Of a stretch of 38,832 bases of DNA, positions 9,847 to 16,640 are shown piece after piece (position 1 is the stretch's first letter; each line of letters begins with the position of its first letter). Source of the stretch: SHZI01 sp963698405 (GTDB lineage Bacteria; Pseudomonadota; Gammaproteobacteria; Steroidobacterales; GCA-2729495); contig CAVOQT010000019.1 of NCBI GenBank assembly GCA_963698405.1, positions 1 through 38,832 of the forward strand, given 5' to 3'. The notes below the pieces were generated by a model that saw only the letters and a list, made by a program, of their open reading frames with translations, was not told the DNA's origin and made no database searches. A program made the translations under genes and the position numbers.

Positions 9847-10317
9847 TCAAACCTTGTGATACGGATGGCCCTGCAGAATGGTCCAGGCCCGGTAGAGTTG
9901 TTCGATAACCATCACCCGCACCATGCCATGCGGGAAGGTAAGTGCCGATAGCGACCAACTCTGGTTGGCCCGCTGCCGCACATCGTCAGCCAGGCCTTCA
10001 GGGCCACCGATGACCAGCGCGACGGCATCGCACTCAGCCTGCCAGCGCTCCAGTTGTTGCGACAACTCTATCGAAGACCACAGTTTGCCGCGCTCATCCA
10101 GCGTGATCACGAACTCATTCGGCTTCAGCCGCTGCATGATGCGCTGCCCTTCCCTGGCCTTCGCGACAGCGGGATCACTCCCCGAAGAACGCGGCGCCAA
10201 CGGGATCTCTACCAGTTCAGGCTTCAGGTGTGCCGGAAGACGCTCGAGGTAAGTAGCAACGCCCGCACGAACCCAGTCATCGGGGCGGCCGCCGATCGCC
10301 AGAATTCTTGTTTTCAT
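9847..10317 (-). CDS. rlmH: 23S rRNA (pseudouridine1915-N3)-methyltransferase
   Basis: This 156-residue SPOUT methyltransferase acts on pseudouridine 1915 in helix 69 of 23S rRNA of assembled 70S ribosomes, using S-adenosylmethionine. The cofactor-binding trefoil knot is visible as LVIGGPEGLADDVRQRA followed by LSALTFPHGMVRVMVIEQLYRAW and the invariant C-terminal HPYHK. The N terminus (MKTRILAIGGRPDDWV) and the LDERGKLWSS segment are also family-typical, and the length matches E. coli RlmH (155). It follows rsfS after about 80 bp, as in most gammaproteobacteria, and its stop codon is 14 bp from the maf start. The product is complete. Confidence 0.97.
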   Translation of the reverse strand: MKTRILAIGGRPDDWVRAGVATYLERLPAHLKPELVEIPLAPRSSGSDPAVAKAREGQRIMQRLKPNEFVITLDERGKLWSSIELSQQLERWQAECDAVALVIGGPEGLADDVRQRANQSWSLSALTFPHGMVRVMVIEQLYRAWTILQGHPYHKV

Positions 10318-10396
10318 GCTGCGCGGACCCGGTATCCCCGCCTCCGGCAGGGGTGAGGATGATACACGGCGCCGCGCTCCGGCTGGACAGGGGCGC

Positions 10397-10735
10397 TCAG
10401 GCGGTTGCCGCGCTGTCCATATCCCAGAGGCTTTCCAGCTTGTAGAACTCGCGGGCGCGGGGCTGCATCACGTGAACCACCACATCGGCCAGGTCCACCA
10501 GCACCCATTCGCCGCTGCCGGTCCCTTCAACCCCCAGCGCCGTTACTCCGGCCGCATTGGCCTGCTGGACCAGCCAGTCGGCGATAGACCGAACGTGCCG
10601 ATCAGAGGTACCGCTGGCCACGATCATGTAGTCAGTGATCGCGGTCTGCCGGCGTACGTCCAGCACCCTGACATCGCGGGCCTTGAGTTCTTCAAGGGCC
10701 GTGGTTACCAGCTTCAAGAGCTTCTTGCTATGCAC
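10397..10735 (-). CDS. rsfS: Ribosomal silencing factor RsfS (Iojap family)
   Basis: The product is a 112-residue RsfS/Iojap protein that binds ribosomal protein uL14 and blocks subunit joining during starvation. LEELKARDVRVLDVRRQTAI, DYMIVASGTSDRHVRSIADWL and WVLVDLADVVVHVMQPRAREFY cover the whole conserved domain. Start: GTG at 10735 encodes M-HSKKLLKLV and has a perfect AAGGAGG nine bases upstream, inside the end of nadD, so the two genes overlap by 8 bp. The longer frame from 10825 would lie almost wholly within nadD and adds an unconserved extension. The gene sits in the canonical nadD-rsfS-rlmH cluster, and translational coupling to nadD is likely. Confidence 0.95.
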   Translation of the reverse strand: MHSKKLLKLVTTALEELKARDVRVLDVRRQTAITDYMIVASGTSDRHVRSIADWLVQQANAAGVTALGVEGTGSGEWVLVDLADVVVHVMQPRAREFYKLESLWDMDSAATA

Positions 10736-11399
10736 GAGATTGCACCTCCTTGGGGCGCAGATAGATACGATTTGCCTGCATGAGATCCCGGACACCGTCC
10801 GGAACCAGGAAGCGCGGGTCGCCACCAGCGGCGACCAGGCTGCGAATCGACGATGAGGCGATCTCCAGCTGTGTCACCTCACGCAACAGGATACCGCCAG
10901 CCGGGGCCATAGCGAGTGCAGCTGCATCAGGCAGCTGCCGATCGACAAACAACTGGCCCAGTTCGCCATCGAACTGCGGTGCCCAGCCCGGACGGCGCAC
11001 TACAACCAGATGTGCAAGCTCGGGAATTTCGCGCCAGCGATGCCAGCTGGGCAGACCCAGAAACGCATCCATGCCGAGAATCAGAACCAGTGACTGCTGT
11101 GGCCGGGTGCTGCGCAGGCTGCTCAGCGTATCCACGGTATAGGACGGCCCGGTACGCCGCAGTTCGCAGTCATCGACCATGAAGCCAGGTTGACCGGTCA
11201 CGGCCGCTTCGAGCATTTGCAGGCGCAGCGCCGGCGAAGCGATGGCTGGCTCGCGGTGCGGCGGTTGGCGACTGGGTATGAAGCGGACTTCAGCCAATCC
11301 AAGACCGGTCAGCAATTCATAAGCAGTACGCAGGTGCCCGACATGCACCGGATCAAAGGAACCACCGAACAGACCGACTGGTGCCAACGATGTGGCCAT
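10728..11399 (-). CDS. nadD: Nicotinate-nucleotide adenylyltransferase
   Basis: The product is a 223-residue nucleotidyltransferase that makes deamido-NAD from nicotinate mononucleotide and ATP. The N-terminal GLFGGSFDPVHVGHLR carries the T/HxGH motif (H19, H22). The middle part has LGMDAFLGLPSWHRW, and the C terminus has the ISSSxIR-like element ASSSIRSLVAAGGDPRFLVPDGV. It begins with an ATGA overlap with the holA stop and ends 8 bp inside rsfS, an arrangement typical of the gammaproteobacterial holA-nadD-rsfS operon. The length is normal (E. coli 213) and no key residue is missing. Confidence 0.97.
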   Translation of the reverse strand: MATSLAPVGLFGGSFDPVHVGHLRTAYELLTGLGLAEVRFIPSRQPPHREPAIASPALRLQMLEAAVTGQPGFMVDDCELRRTGPSYTVDTLSSLRSTRPQQSLVLILGMDAFLGLPSWHRWREIPELAHLVVVRRPGWAPQFDGELGQLFVDRQLPDAAALAMAPAGGILLREVTQLEIASSSIRSLVAAGGDPRFLVPDGVRDLMQANRIYLRPKEVQSRA

Positions 11400-12442
11400 C
11401 AGTCGAGTTCAGCTGGTTGCAACGGCTCACCGGCCAACGCCAGCGTGAGTTCGAGCAGTGCGTTCCAGGTTTCACCGGGGCGCACGCCCTTGGCGATCCG
11501 GTCAGCATCGCCGGCCATGCCGAGCAGGCGCTGCAGCGTTGAAGGCTTGCGGCCCCGCAAGGCCTGCACATAGATCCCGACGCGCGACTTCCAGACACCG
11601 GCAGCCTGCACGGCCTGCTCGAGCGGCAGACCACGACCGGCCCGCATGCCGGCCTCTACCAGCACGATGACTTCGCGAACCAGCGCCCAGAGCACCAGCG
11701 GCGCTGCCACCCCTTCTTCACGCAGTCCGTTGAGTATGCGTACGGCGCGCGGCGTATCGCCGGCCAGCGCGGCATCACCCAGCTGGAAGATATCGAAGCG
11801 CGCACCATCGGCAACTGCAGCCTGGATCTGCGCCACACTCAACTGCGCGCCTTCCGGATACAGCAGGCTGAGCTTGTCGATCTCCTGTTGCGCAGCCAGC
11901 AGATTGCCCTCTACACGACCCGCCAGCAGCTCCGCCCCTTCACTGTCGCAGCTGAGCTGCACGGTCTTGAGGCGCCGGGTGATCCAGCGCGGCAGTTCGG
12001 CCGTTGACGGCGCGCGCAGCTCAACCCAGACACCCTCTTTTCTGAGTGCGGTAGCCCAGGCGGAATCAGCCGTCTTGCGGTTCAATGCCGGCGTAACCAC
12101 CACCACGACATTACCGTCGGCGGCACGCGCGGCGAGCTGACGCAGCGCACGAGAACCCTCATCGCCGGGTGCTGCCGTGGGCAGGCGCAGCACAATCAGC
12201 TTGCCGGAAGAAAACAGTGAACGGACACTGAGCGAAGCGACCAGTGCCTGCCAGTCGAAACCACGTTCGACAGTGAATGACTCACGTTCATCGCAGCCCT
12301 GCCGGAGTGCGGCCGAGCGCAGCGCATCGAGCGCTTCATTGACCAACAGCGGCTCATCACCGGACAACAGATAACAGGCTGACAGACTTCCACCCTGCGG
12401 GGCAGAAAGATGTGCGCCTAACTGCTCAGCGCGCAGTTGCAT
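11399..12442 (-). CDS. holA: DNA polymerase III delta subunit
   Basis: This 347-residue protein matches HolA, the clamp-loader subunit that opens the beta sliding clamp. The N terminus has the typical L-L-S-G-D-E-P-L-L-V-N-E-A segment, followed by the family F-D-W-Q-A-L pattern. A middle K-x-V-x-L-S region and an LLAAQQEIDKLSLLYP segment are conserved, and the C-terminal domain contains the ALVREVIVLVEAG and WKSRVGIYVQALRG helices. It ends with ATGA overlapping nadD. The start lies 9 bp after the trm112 stop. In most relatives lptE precedes holA; here lptE is about 4 kb away beyond mtgA, hisI, cysS, sufE, yidD and trm112. Confidence 0.95.
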   Translation of the reverse strand: MQLRAEQLGAHLSAPQGGSLSACYLLSGDEPLLVNEALDALRSAALRQGCDERESFTVERGFDWQALVASLSVRSLFSSGKLIVLRLPTAAPGDEGSRALRQLAARAADGNVVVVVTPALNRKTADSAWATALRKEGVWVELRAPSTAELPRWITRRLKTVQLSCDSEGAELLAGRVEGNLLAAQQEIDKLSLLYPEGAQLSVAQIQAAVADGARFDIFQLGDAALAGDTPRAVRILNGLREEGVAAPLVLWALVREVIVLVEAGMRAGRGLPLEQAVQAAGVWKSRVGIYVQALRGRKPSTLQRLLGMAGDADRIAKGVRPGETWNALLELTLALAGEPLQPAELD

Positions 12443-12451
12443 GCACTACCG

Positions 12452-12709
12452 TCACTCGCCGAGCTGTTTCCAGTCGATCGACTCCTCTTCGAGCAGAATC
12501 GGAATACCGTCACGGACCGGATAGACCAGCCGTCCGTCGCGGCTAACCAGTGCCTCGACCAGTTTCTCGTCTACAGGGTTCTCGGCGCGAGTGTGAACGG
12601 TACCGGTTTCGATCGCAGAGTTGAGGCGTGCGAGACGGGTTCCGTCCAGCAGCTGCAGGGGCAGCTTGGTGAGCGGGCAGCAGACTATATCTAGAAGATT
12701 TTTGTTCAT
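12452..12709 (-). CDS. Trm112/YcaR family small protein (UPF0434), long form
   Basis: The product is an 85-residue Trm112-like protein. The N-terminal LLDIVCCPLTKLPLQLL and C-terminal LVYPVRDGIPILLEEE are the two hallmarks. The standard bacterial YcaR is about 60 residues; this version carries an insert of about 25 residues (LARLNSAIETGTVHTR...) and has only the CC pair, lacking the CPxC and downstream cysteine of zinc-knuckle members. Zinc binding is therefore doubtful. I recall similar longer forms from Xanthomonadales-type genomes, which is weak taxonomic evidence. In eukaryotes Trm112 activates methyltransferases; the bacterial role is unclear. It lies 14 bp after yidD and 9 bp before holA, so it is part of the same minus-strand operon. 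Confidence 0.88.
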   Translation of the reverse strand: MNKNLLDIVCCPLTKLPLQLLDGTRLARLNSAIETGTVHTRAENPVDEKLVEALVSRDGRLVYPVRDGIPILLEEESIDWKQLGE

Positions 12710-12723
12710 CTGATGCGCCGGGA

Positions 12724-13017
12724 CTATAGCACAGGGGTGCGCGGCTCCCGCGCACGGCCCCAGGCGATATAACGCTCGGGTACCGGGTCGGGACCGGCAT
12801 CAGCCCACGGATGGCAGCGACCGATGCGACGCAGCCCGAGCCAGCTGCCACGCAACAGGCCGAAGCGGCCGATGGCCTCAGCGCTATACGTCGAGCAGGT
12901 GGGAAAGTAACGGCAACGTGCGCCCAGCCAGGGCGATAGCAGTAGCTGATAGCCACGGATCAGCAGCAGCGCCATGCGTGCTGGCAAAGCAGGCGGCTTT
13001 TTCAGCTCGCCACACAT
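12724..13017 (-). CDS. yidD: Membrane protein insertion efficiency factor YidD
   Basis: This small YidD family protein assists insertion of membrane proteins with YidC. The conserved core is ALLLIRGYQLLLSPWLGARC, then RYFPTCSTYSAEAIGRFG and RRIGRCHPW, with the three family cysteines. An amphipathic N-terminal helix is present. Two starts are possible. ATG at 13017 gives 97 residues and overlaps sufE by 16 bp; ATG at 12975 gives 83 residues, closer to E. coli YidD (85). Neither has a clear ribosome binding site. The location is unusual: yidD normally sits in rpmH-rnpA-yidD-yidC near the origin, but here it lies between sufE and trm112. Confidence 0.92.
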   Translation of the reverse strand: MCGELKKPPALPARMALLLIRGYQLLLSPWLGARCRYFPTCSTYSAEAIGRFGLLRGSWLGLRRIGRCHPWADAGPDPVPERYIAWGRAREPRTPVL

Positions 13018-13439
13018 ACAGCTGCGGCGCGGCGGATGGCGCCGATCATCGAATGCAGGCCATTGCTGCGCGTCGGGCTCAGATGCTGGTCGAGGCCAAT
13101 CGCAGCGATGAAGTCCGGTGGCGTATCGAGAATCTCCTGCGCCCGCCGGCCATTGTAGACACGCATCAGGATGGCAATGAGCCCGGAGACGATCGCCGAA
13201 TCGCTGACGGCCTGAAAGGCCAGCCGGTCGCCCTCGGCATGCGTCACCAGCCAGACCTGTGACTGGCAACCCTGGATCTTGTTCGCCTCGGTTTTTTCGG
13301 CTTCCGGGAAAGACGGCAGCTGCCGGCCCATGTCGATGATGTACTGGTAACGGTCCACCCAGTTGTCGAACAGCGCGAAGTCGCCGATCAGTTCCTGCTG
13401 GGCATCGGTGATCGACTGCATCTGTACCTCTGTGCTCAT
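13002..13439 (-). CDS. sufE: SufE family sulfur acceptor/transfer protein
   Basis: This 145-residue SufE/CsdE-like protein accepts persulfide sulfur from a cysteine desulfurase for Fe-S cluster assembly. The pattern LPSFPEAEKTEANKIQGCQS places the catalytic cysteine at residue 58. It is followed by QVWLV and by the helical segment SDSAIVSGLIAILMRVYNGR typical of the fold. Start: ATG at 13439 forms an ATGA overlap with the cysS stop, preferred over an upstream ATG inside cysS. No sufS or csdA is visible in the window, so the partner desulfurase must be elsewhere. SufE and CsdE cannot be told apart from sequence alone. Confidence 0.92.
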   Translation of the reverse strand: MSTEVQMQSITDAQQELIGDFALFDNWVDRYQYIIDMGRQLPSFPEAEKTEANKIQGCQSQVWLVTHAEGDRLAFQAVSDSAIVSGLIAILMRVYNGRRAQEILDTPPDFIAAIGLDQHLSPTRSNGLHSMIGAIRRAAAVCVAS

Positions 13440-14812
13440 CCGACGCTCCGCCGCCAACGCGTGCCCTCGGCGCCGTCTTCGATCAGGATGCCGGCCGCGA
13501 CCAGCTCATCGCGAATCTGGTCGGCCAACTTGAAGTCACGGCTGGCGCGCGCTGCTCGGCGCGCTGCCAGCATCGTCTCGATCTGCTCCGCCGACAGGCC
13601 ATCGCTGACTTCCGTCATGAACCAGGCATCCGGGTCGGTGCCCAGCAAACCCAGCAGTGCGGCGCTCGCGCGCAGGCGGGCAGCGAGTGCTGCACGCTCT
13701 GCCGCATCTGTACTGCGATTGGCATCGCGGGCCAGGTTGAACAGCACAGCGAGTGCCTGCGGCGTGTTCAGGTCATCGTCGAGCGCCGCGATAAAGTCCG
13801 GATCTGGCTCTGCTGGCAGCCCCTGCCAGCCTTCCACATCGCGCAGCGCACCGTAGAGGCGATCGAGCTTGCGCTGCGCCTCGGGCAGCACCTCACTGGT
13901 CCAGTCCAGCGGCTGCCGGTAGTGCGCGGCCAGCAACGCGAGCCGGATCGCCTCGCCGGGCGCCTGCTTGAGCAGGTCGCGCACCAGCAGCACATTGCCC
14001 AGCGACTTGGACATCTTGGTGTGGTCCACATTCACGAAACCATTGTGCAGCCAGTAACGGGCAAACAGCACCCCGCCGTTCGCACACGTGCTCTGTGCGA
14101 TCTCGTTCTCGTGGTGCGGAAAGATCAGGTCATTGCCGCCGCCGTGTATGTCGATGGTGGGACCGAGGTGTTCGGCAACCATCGCCGAGCACTCGATATG
14201 CCAGCCCGGTCGGCCGCGGCCCCACGGACTGTCCCAGCCGGGCAGCTCGGGCGTGGAGGGCTTCCACAACACGAAATCACCGGCATCTTCCTTGTAGGGC
14301 GCCACTTCCACCCGTGCACCGGCCAGCAGTTCGCGCTGATCGCGCCGCGACAGGCCGCCGTAGTCAGCATAGGAAGCGACACGGAACAGCACATGCCCCT
14401 CAGCCGTATAGGCATGACCGCTGTCGATCAGCCCGCTGATCATGCGGATGATGCTGGCCAGATGCTCCGTGGCCCGCGGCTCGATGTCCGGCGGCAGCAC
14501 GCCGAGCGCCCACATGTCGGCGTGGTAGGCCGCAACATACCGGGCGGCGATCGCGCCGATGGGCACACCTTCAGCAGCCGCGGCCCGGTTGATCTTGTCG
14601 TCGATGTCGGTGATGTTGCGCGCGTAGGTGAGCTGATAACGCGTACGCAGCAGGCGGGCCAGCACGTCAAAGACCACGGCCGGCCGGGCATTGCCGATAT
14701 GCGGATAGCTGTATACGGTCGGGCCGCAGACATACATGCTCACCTGCCCTGGCTGCAGTGGGGCAAAGGGCTCTTTCTGACGCGTTCGCGTGTTGTACAG
14801 ACTGAGAGTCAT
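13436..14812 (-). CDS. cysS: Cysteinyl-tRNA synthetase
   Basis: The product is a 458-residue class I aminoacyl-tRNA synthetase that charges tRNA-Cys. The HIGH motif reads HIGN at residues 38-41 and KMSKS is at 266-270. Zinc ligands that select cysteine are visible: C29 in YVCGPTVY, C208 in WHIECSAM, H233 and E237 in FPHHENEIAQ. The C-terminal DALR/anticodon-binding region ends with LADQIRDELVAAGILIEDGAEGTRWRR, typical of the family. The length is normal (E. coli 461). It is the first gene of the minus-strand run leading to rlmH and overlaps sufE by 4 bp. A 78-bp divergent spacer separates it from hisI. Confidence 0.98.
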   Translation of the reverse strand: MTLSLYNTRTRQKEPFAPLQPGQVSMYVCGPTVYSYPHIGNARPAVVFDVLARLLRTRYQLTYARNITDIDDKINRAAAAEGVPIGAIAARYVAAYHADMWALGVLPPDIEPRATEHLASIIRMISGLIDSGHAYTAEGHVLFRVASYADYGGLSRRDQRELLAGARVEVAPYKEDAGDFVLWKPSTPELPGWDSPWGRGRPGWHIECSAMVAEHLGPTIDIHGGGNDLIFPHHENEIAQSTCANGGVLFARYWLHNGFVNVDHTKMSKSLGNVLLVRDLLKQAPGEAIRLALLAAHYRQPLDWTSEVLPEAQRKLDRLYGALRDVEGWQGLPAEPDPDFIAALDDDLNTPQALAVLFNLARDANRSTDAAERAALAARLRASAALLGLLGTDPDAWFMTEVSDGLSAEQIETMLAARRAARASRDFKLADQIRDELVAAGILIEDGAEGTRWRRSVG

Positions 14813-14837
14813 GAGCAGGACCGTACGGAAGGCTGGC

Positions 14838-14843
14838 TATAAT
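14838..14843 (+). promoter_or_regulatory. Candidate -10 element for hisI
   Basis: A perfect TATAAT lies 47 bases upstream of the hisI ATG in the 78-bp hisI/cysS divergent spacer. The -35 position (about 14815-14820, gcagga) is poor. The transcript start would fall near 14850, leaving a short leader. Reading is by eye only. Confidence 0.4.
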
Positions 14844-14890
14844 ACCAAGCTGGTCCAGCCCGCAGGATCACCCAGCCCAAGGAATATGAC

Positions 14891-15379
14891 ATGAACCCGG
14901 CAGCACCCTTCGCTCCGCGCAAAACCATCGAACAGGTCGAGGAAGGCCAGGAGCTGGCCCCGAAATTCGACTCACAGGGCCTGATCACGGCCGTCACCAC
15001 GGATTATTCCAGCGGTGAATTGCTGATGGTCGGCTACATGAATAACGAGGCGCTGAGCCGCACGATCAGCACCGGTGAGGCCCATTACTGGAGCCGCAGC
15101 CGCCAGGTGCTGTGGCACAAGGGCGCCACCAGTGGCCTGGTACAGAAGGTTCGCGAACTGCTGGTCGATGATGACCAGGACTGCATCTGGCTGCGCGTCG
15201 ATGTCATCGGCGGTGCCAGTTGTCATGTCGGCTATCGCAGCTGCTTCTATCGGCGTATCCCGGCAGTCGGCCAGGGCGCAAGCGATGGCAGCCCCCTGCC
15301 GCTGGAATTCACCATGACTGAAAAGGTCTTCGATCCGGAAATCGTCTACCCGGGCCAGCCTAATCCCACCCAGCTCTGA
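14891..15379 (+). CDS. hisI: Phosphoribosyl-AMP cyclohydrolase (standalone HisI)
   Basis: This 162-residue enzyme opens the adenine ring of phosphoribosyl-AMP in histidine biosynthesis. Family motifs are present: MVGYMNNEAL, YWSRSRQVLWHKGATSG, a magnesium-binding acidic cluster D93-D94-D95-Q-D97 and zinc cysteines C111 and C118 in CHVGYRSCFYR. It is a HisI without the HisE domain of enterobacterial HisIE. It is also about 30 residues longer than the common short form, with an extra N-terminal segment and a C-terminal tail ending FDPEIVYPGQ. The ATG has AAGGA 7 bases upstream. No other his gene is in the window. It is the only plus-strand gene between about 2.6 and 28 kb, so it is an isolated unit. 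Confidence 0.95.
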   Translation: MNPAAPFAPRKTIEQVEEGQELAPKFDSQGLITAVTTDYSSGELLMVGYMNNEALSRTISTGEAHYWSRSRQVLWHKGATSGLVQKVRELLVDDDQDCIWLRVDVIGGASCHVGYRSCFYRRIPAVGQGASDGSPLPLEFTMTEKVFDPEIVYPGQPNPTQL

Positions 15380-15401
15380 AGCTGCCGGATTGCGCTGACG
15401 C

Positions 15402-16106
15402 TTATTGCCAGCGCGCTGCCGGCAGTTCGTCACTGAGGCGGCGGGCCTGCACGCGGATCCATGCCTGACGGGCGCGCACATGGCGCGACGGATTGCGCAC
15501 GCTGAATTGCCGCGGATTGGGCAGCACGGCAGCGAGCAATGCAGCCTCCGGCTCATTCAGGACTGCGGCGGGTTTGTTGTAAAAATGCCGGGACGCTGCT
15601 TCGACGCCAAACACATGCGGACCGAACTGCGCGATGTTGAGATAAACCTCAAGGATTCGCTCTTTTGGCCAGCAGATTTCCAGCCACAGCGTAAACCAGG
15701 CCTCCATGCCCTTGCGCAGCCAGCTGCGCCCAGGCCACAGCCAGAGATTCTTCGCTACCTGCTGACTGATGGTCGAAGCACCGCGCACTTTCTTGTCCTG
15801 CGCATTTCTCCGCCAGGCCTTGCGGATGGATTCGAAGTCAAAGCCCGGGTGATCAAAAAATTTCTGATCCTCAGCCGCCATCACTGCCAATGCAGCACGG
15901 CGATTGATCTTTGCACGGGACTCCCAGTCATAACGCACGCGCGCCGACAGACTTCCCTGCTGCACCAGGTTCTGCAGCATGAAACTTGAGGTGAGGGGTG
16001 GAATCCAGCGCAGGGGCAGCACCAGCAGCAGGGTCAGCAGCACGATGCACGCCGCTGCCAACAGCAGAAAACGCAGCATCCGGTAGCGAAATCTGGCGCG
16101 GGCCAT
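15402..16106 (-). CDS. mtgA: Monofunctional biosynthetic peptidoglycan transglycosylase
   Basis: This 234-residue family GT51 glycosyltransferase polymerises lipid II into glycan strands at the inner membrane. One N-terminal membrane anchor spans about residues 11-31. The catalytic EDxxFxxHxG motif reads AAEDQKFFDHPGFD (E79, H86). GASTISQQVAKNLWLWPGR, KERILEVYLNIAQFGPHVFGVEAA and EAALLAAVLPNPRQF follow in the standard order. There is no transpeptidase domain, so this is MtgA rather than a class A PBP. The start lies 21 bp after the lptE stop, so it probably belongs to the leuS-lptE transcript. That is an unusual position, because holA normally follows lptE. Confidence 0.96.
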   Translation of the reverse strand: MARARFRYRMLRFLLLAAACIVLLTLLLVLPLRWIPPLTSSFMLQNLVQQGSLSARVRYDWESRAKINRRAALAVMAAEDQKFFDHPGFDFESIRKAWRRNAQDKKVRGASTISQQVAKNLWLWPGRSWLRKGMEAWFTLWLEICWPKERILEVYLNIAQFGPHVFGVEAASRHFYNKPAAVLNEPEAALLAAVLPNPRQFSVRNPSRHVRARQAWIRVQARRLSDELPAARWQ

Positions 16107-16127
16107 GCGCGGGATAAACCGGCCAGC

Positions 16128-16640
16128 TCAGTCGATGGCTGCCAGACGACGGGTCACGAGCCCGACCATGTCACGGGCAATTGCCTGCATGATGAGTTGT
16201 TCTTCGTTGGCCTTGCCCAGCACCTGCGTTTCATCGAATGGATAGTCGCGCGTCAGGACGAGTTCTTCAAAGGGCACCGCCTCACGACCATTTACATCCA
16301 CCGAAAAGGTCAGCCGGTAGTACACCTCGTATTCGGCGGGCACATTACGCGCCGTTACCGTAAGCGTGCGGCGACCGGTCTGGTCACTGAGGATCCTGAT
16401 TACGGTACGCGCCTCACCCGGATCGGCGGTCAGCTTGATGTCACTGCGGCGCAACGTGCTGACCAGCTCGCGATAGAACAGGCTGTAGCGGTCATCTGTC
16501 TGGATATAGGTGACCGCCATATCGGCAGGGAACTCGGGGGCGCTGCGGAACTGGAAACCACAGGCTGTCAGCCACAGCGCAACGCAGCCGAGCAGCGCAC
16601 CGATGACGCAGCGTTTCAGTCCGGTCTCAGACCACCACAT
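16128..16640 (-). CDS. lptE: LPS-assembly lipoprotein LptE
   Basis: The product is a 170-residue outer-membrane lipoprotein that plugs the LptD barrel and delivers LPS to the cell surface. A lipoprotein signal peptide with lipobox LTAC puts the lipidated cysteine at residue 27, directly followed by GFQFR as in most LptE proteins. The rest fits the LptE fold (RELVSTLRRSDIKL, TVTARNVPAEYEVYYRLTFSV, ending in ARDMVGLVTRRLAAI). The ATG lies within the last codons of leuS, overlapping by 14 bp, as is common for leuS-lptE pairs. LptD is not in the window. Confidence 0.94.
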   Translation of the reverse strand: MWWSETGLKRCVIGALLGCVALWLTACGFQFRSAPEFPADMAVTYIQTDDRYSLFYRELVSTLRRSDIKLTADPGEARTVIRILSDQTGRRTLTVTARNVPAEYEVYYRLTFSVDVNGREAVPFEELVLTRDYPFDETQVLGKANEEQLIMQAIARDMVGLVTRRLAAID

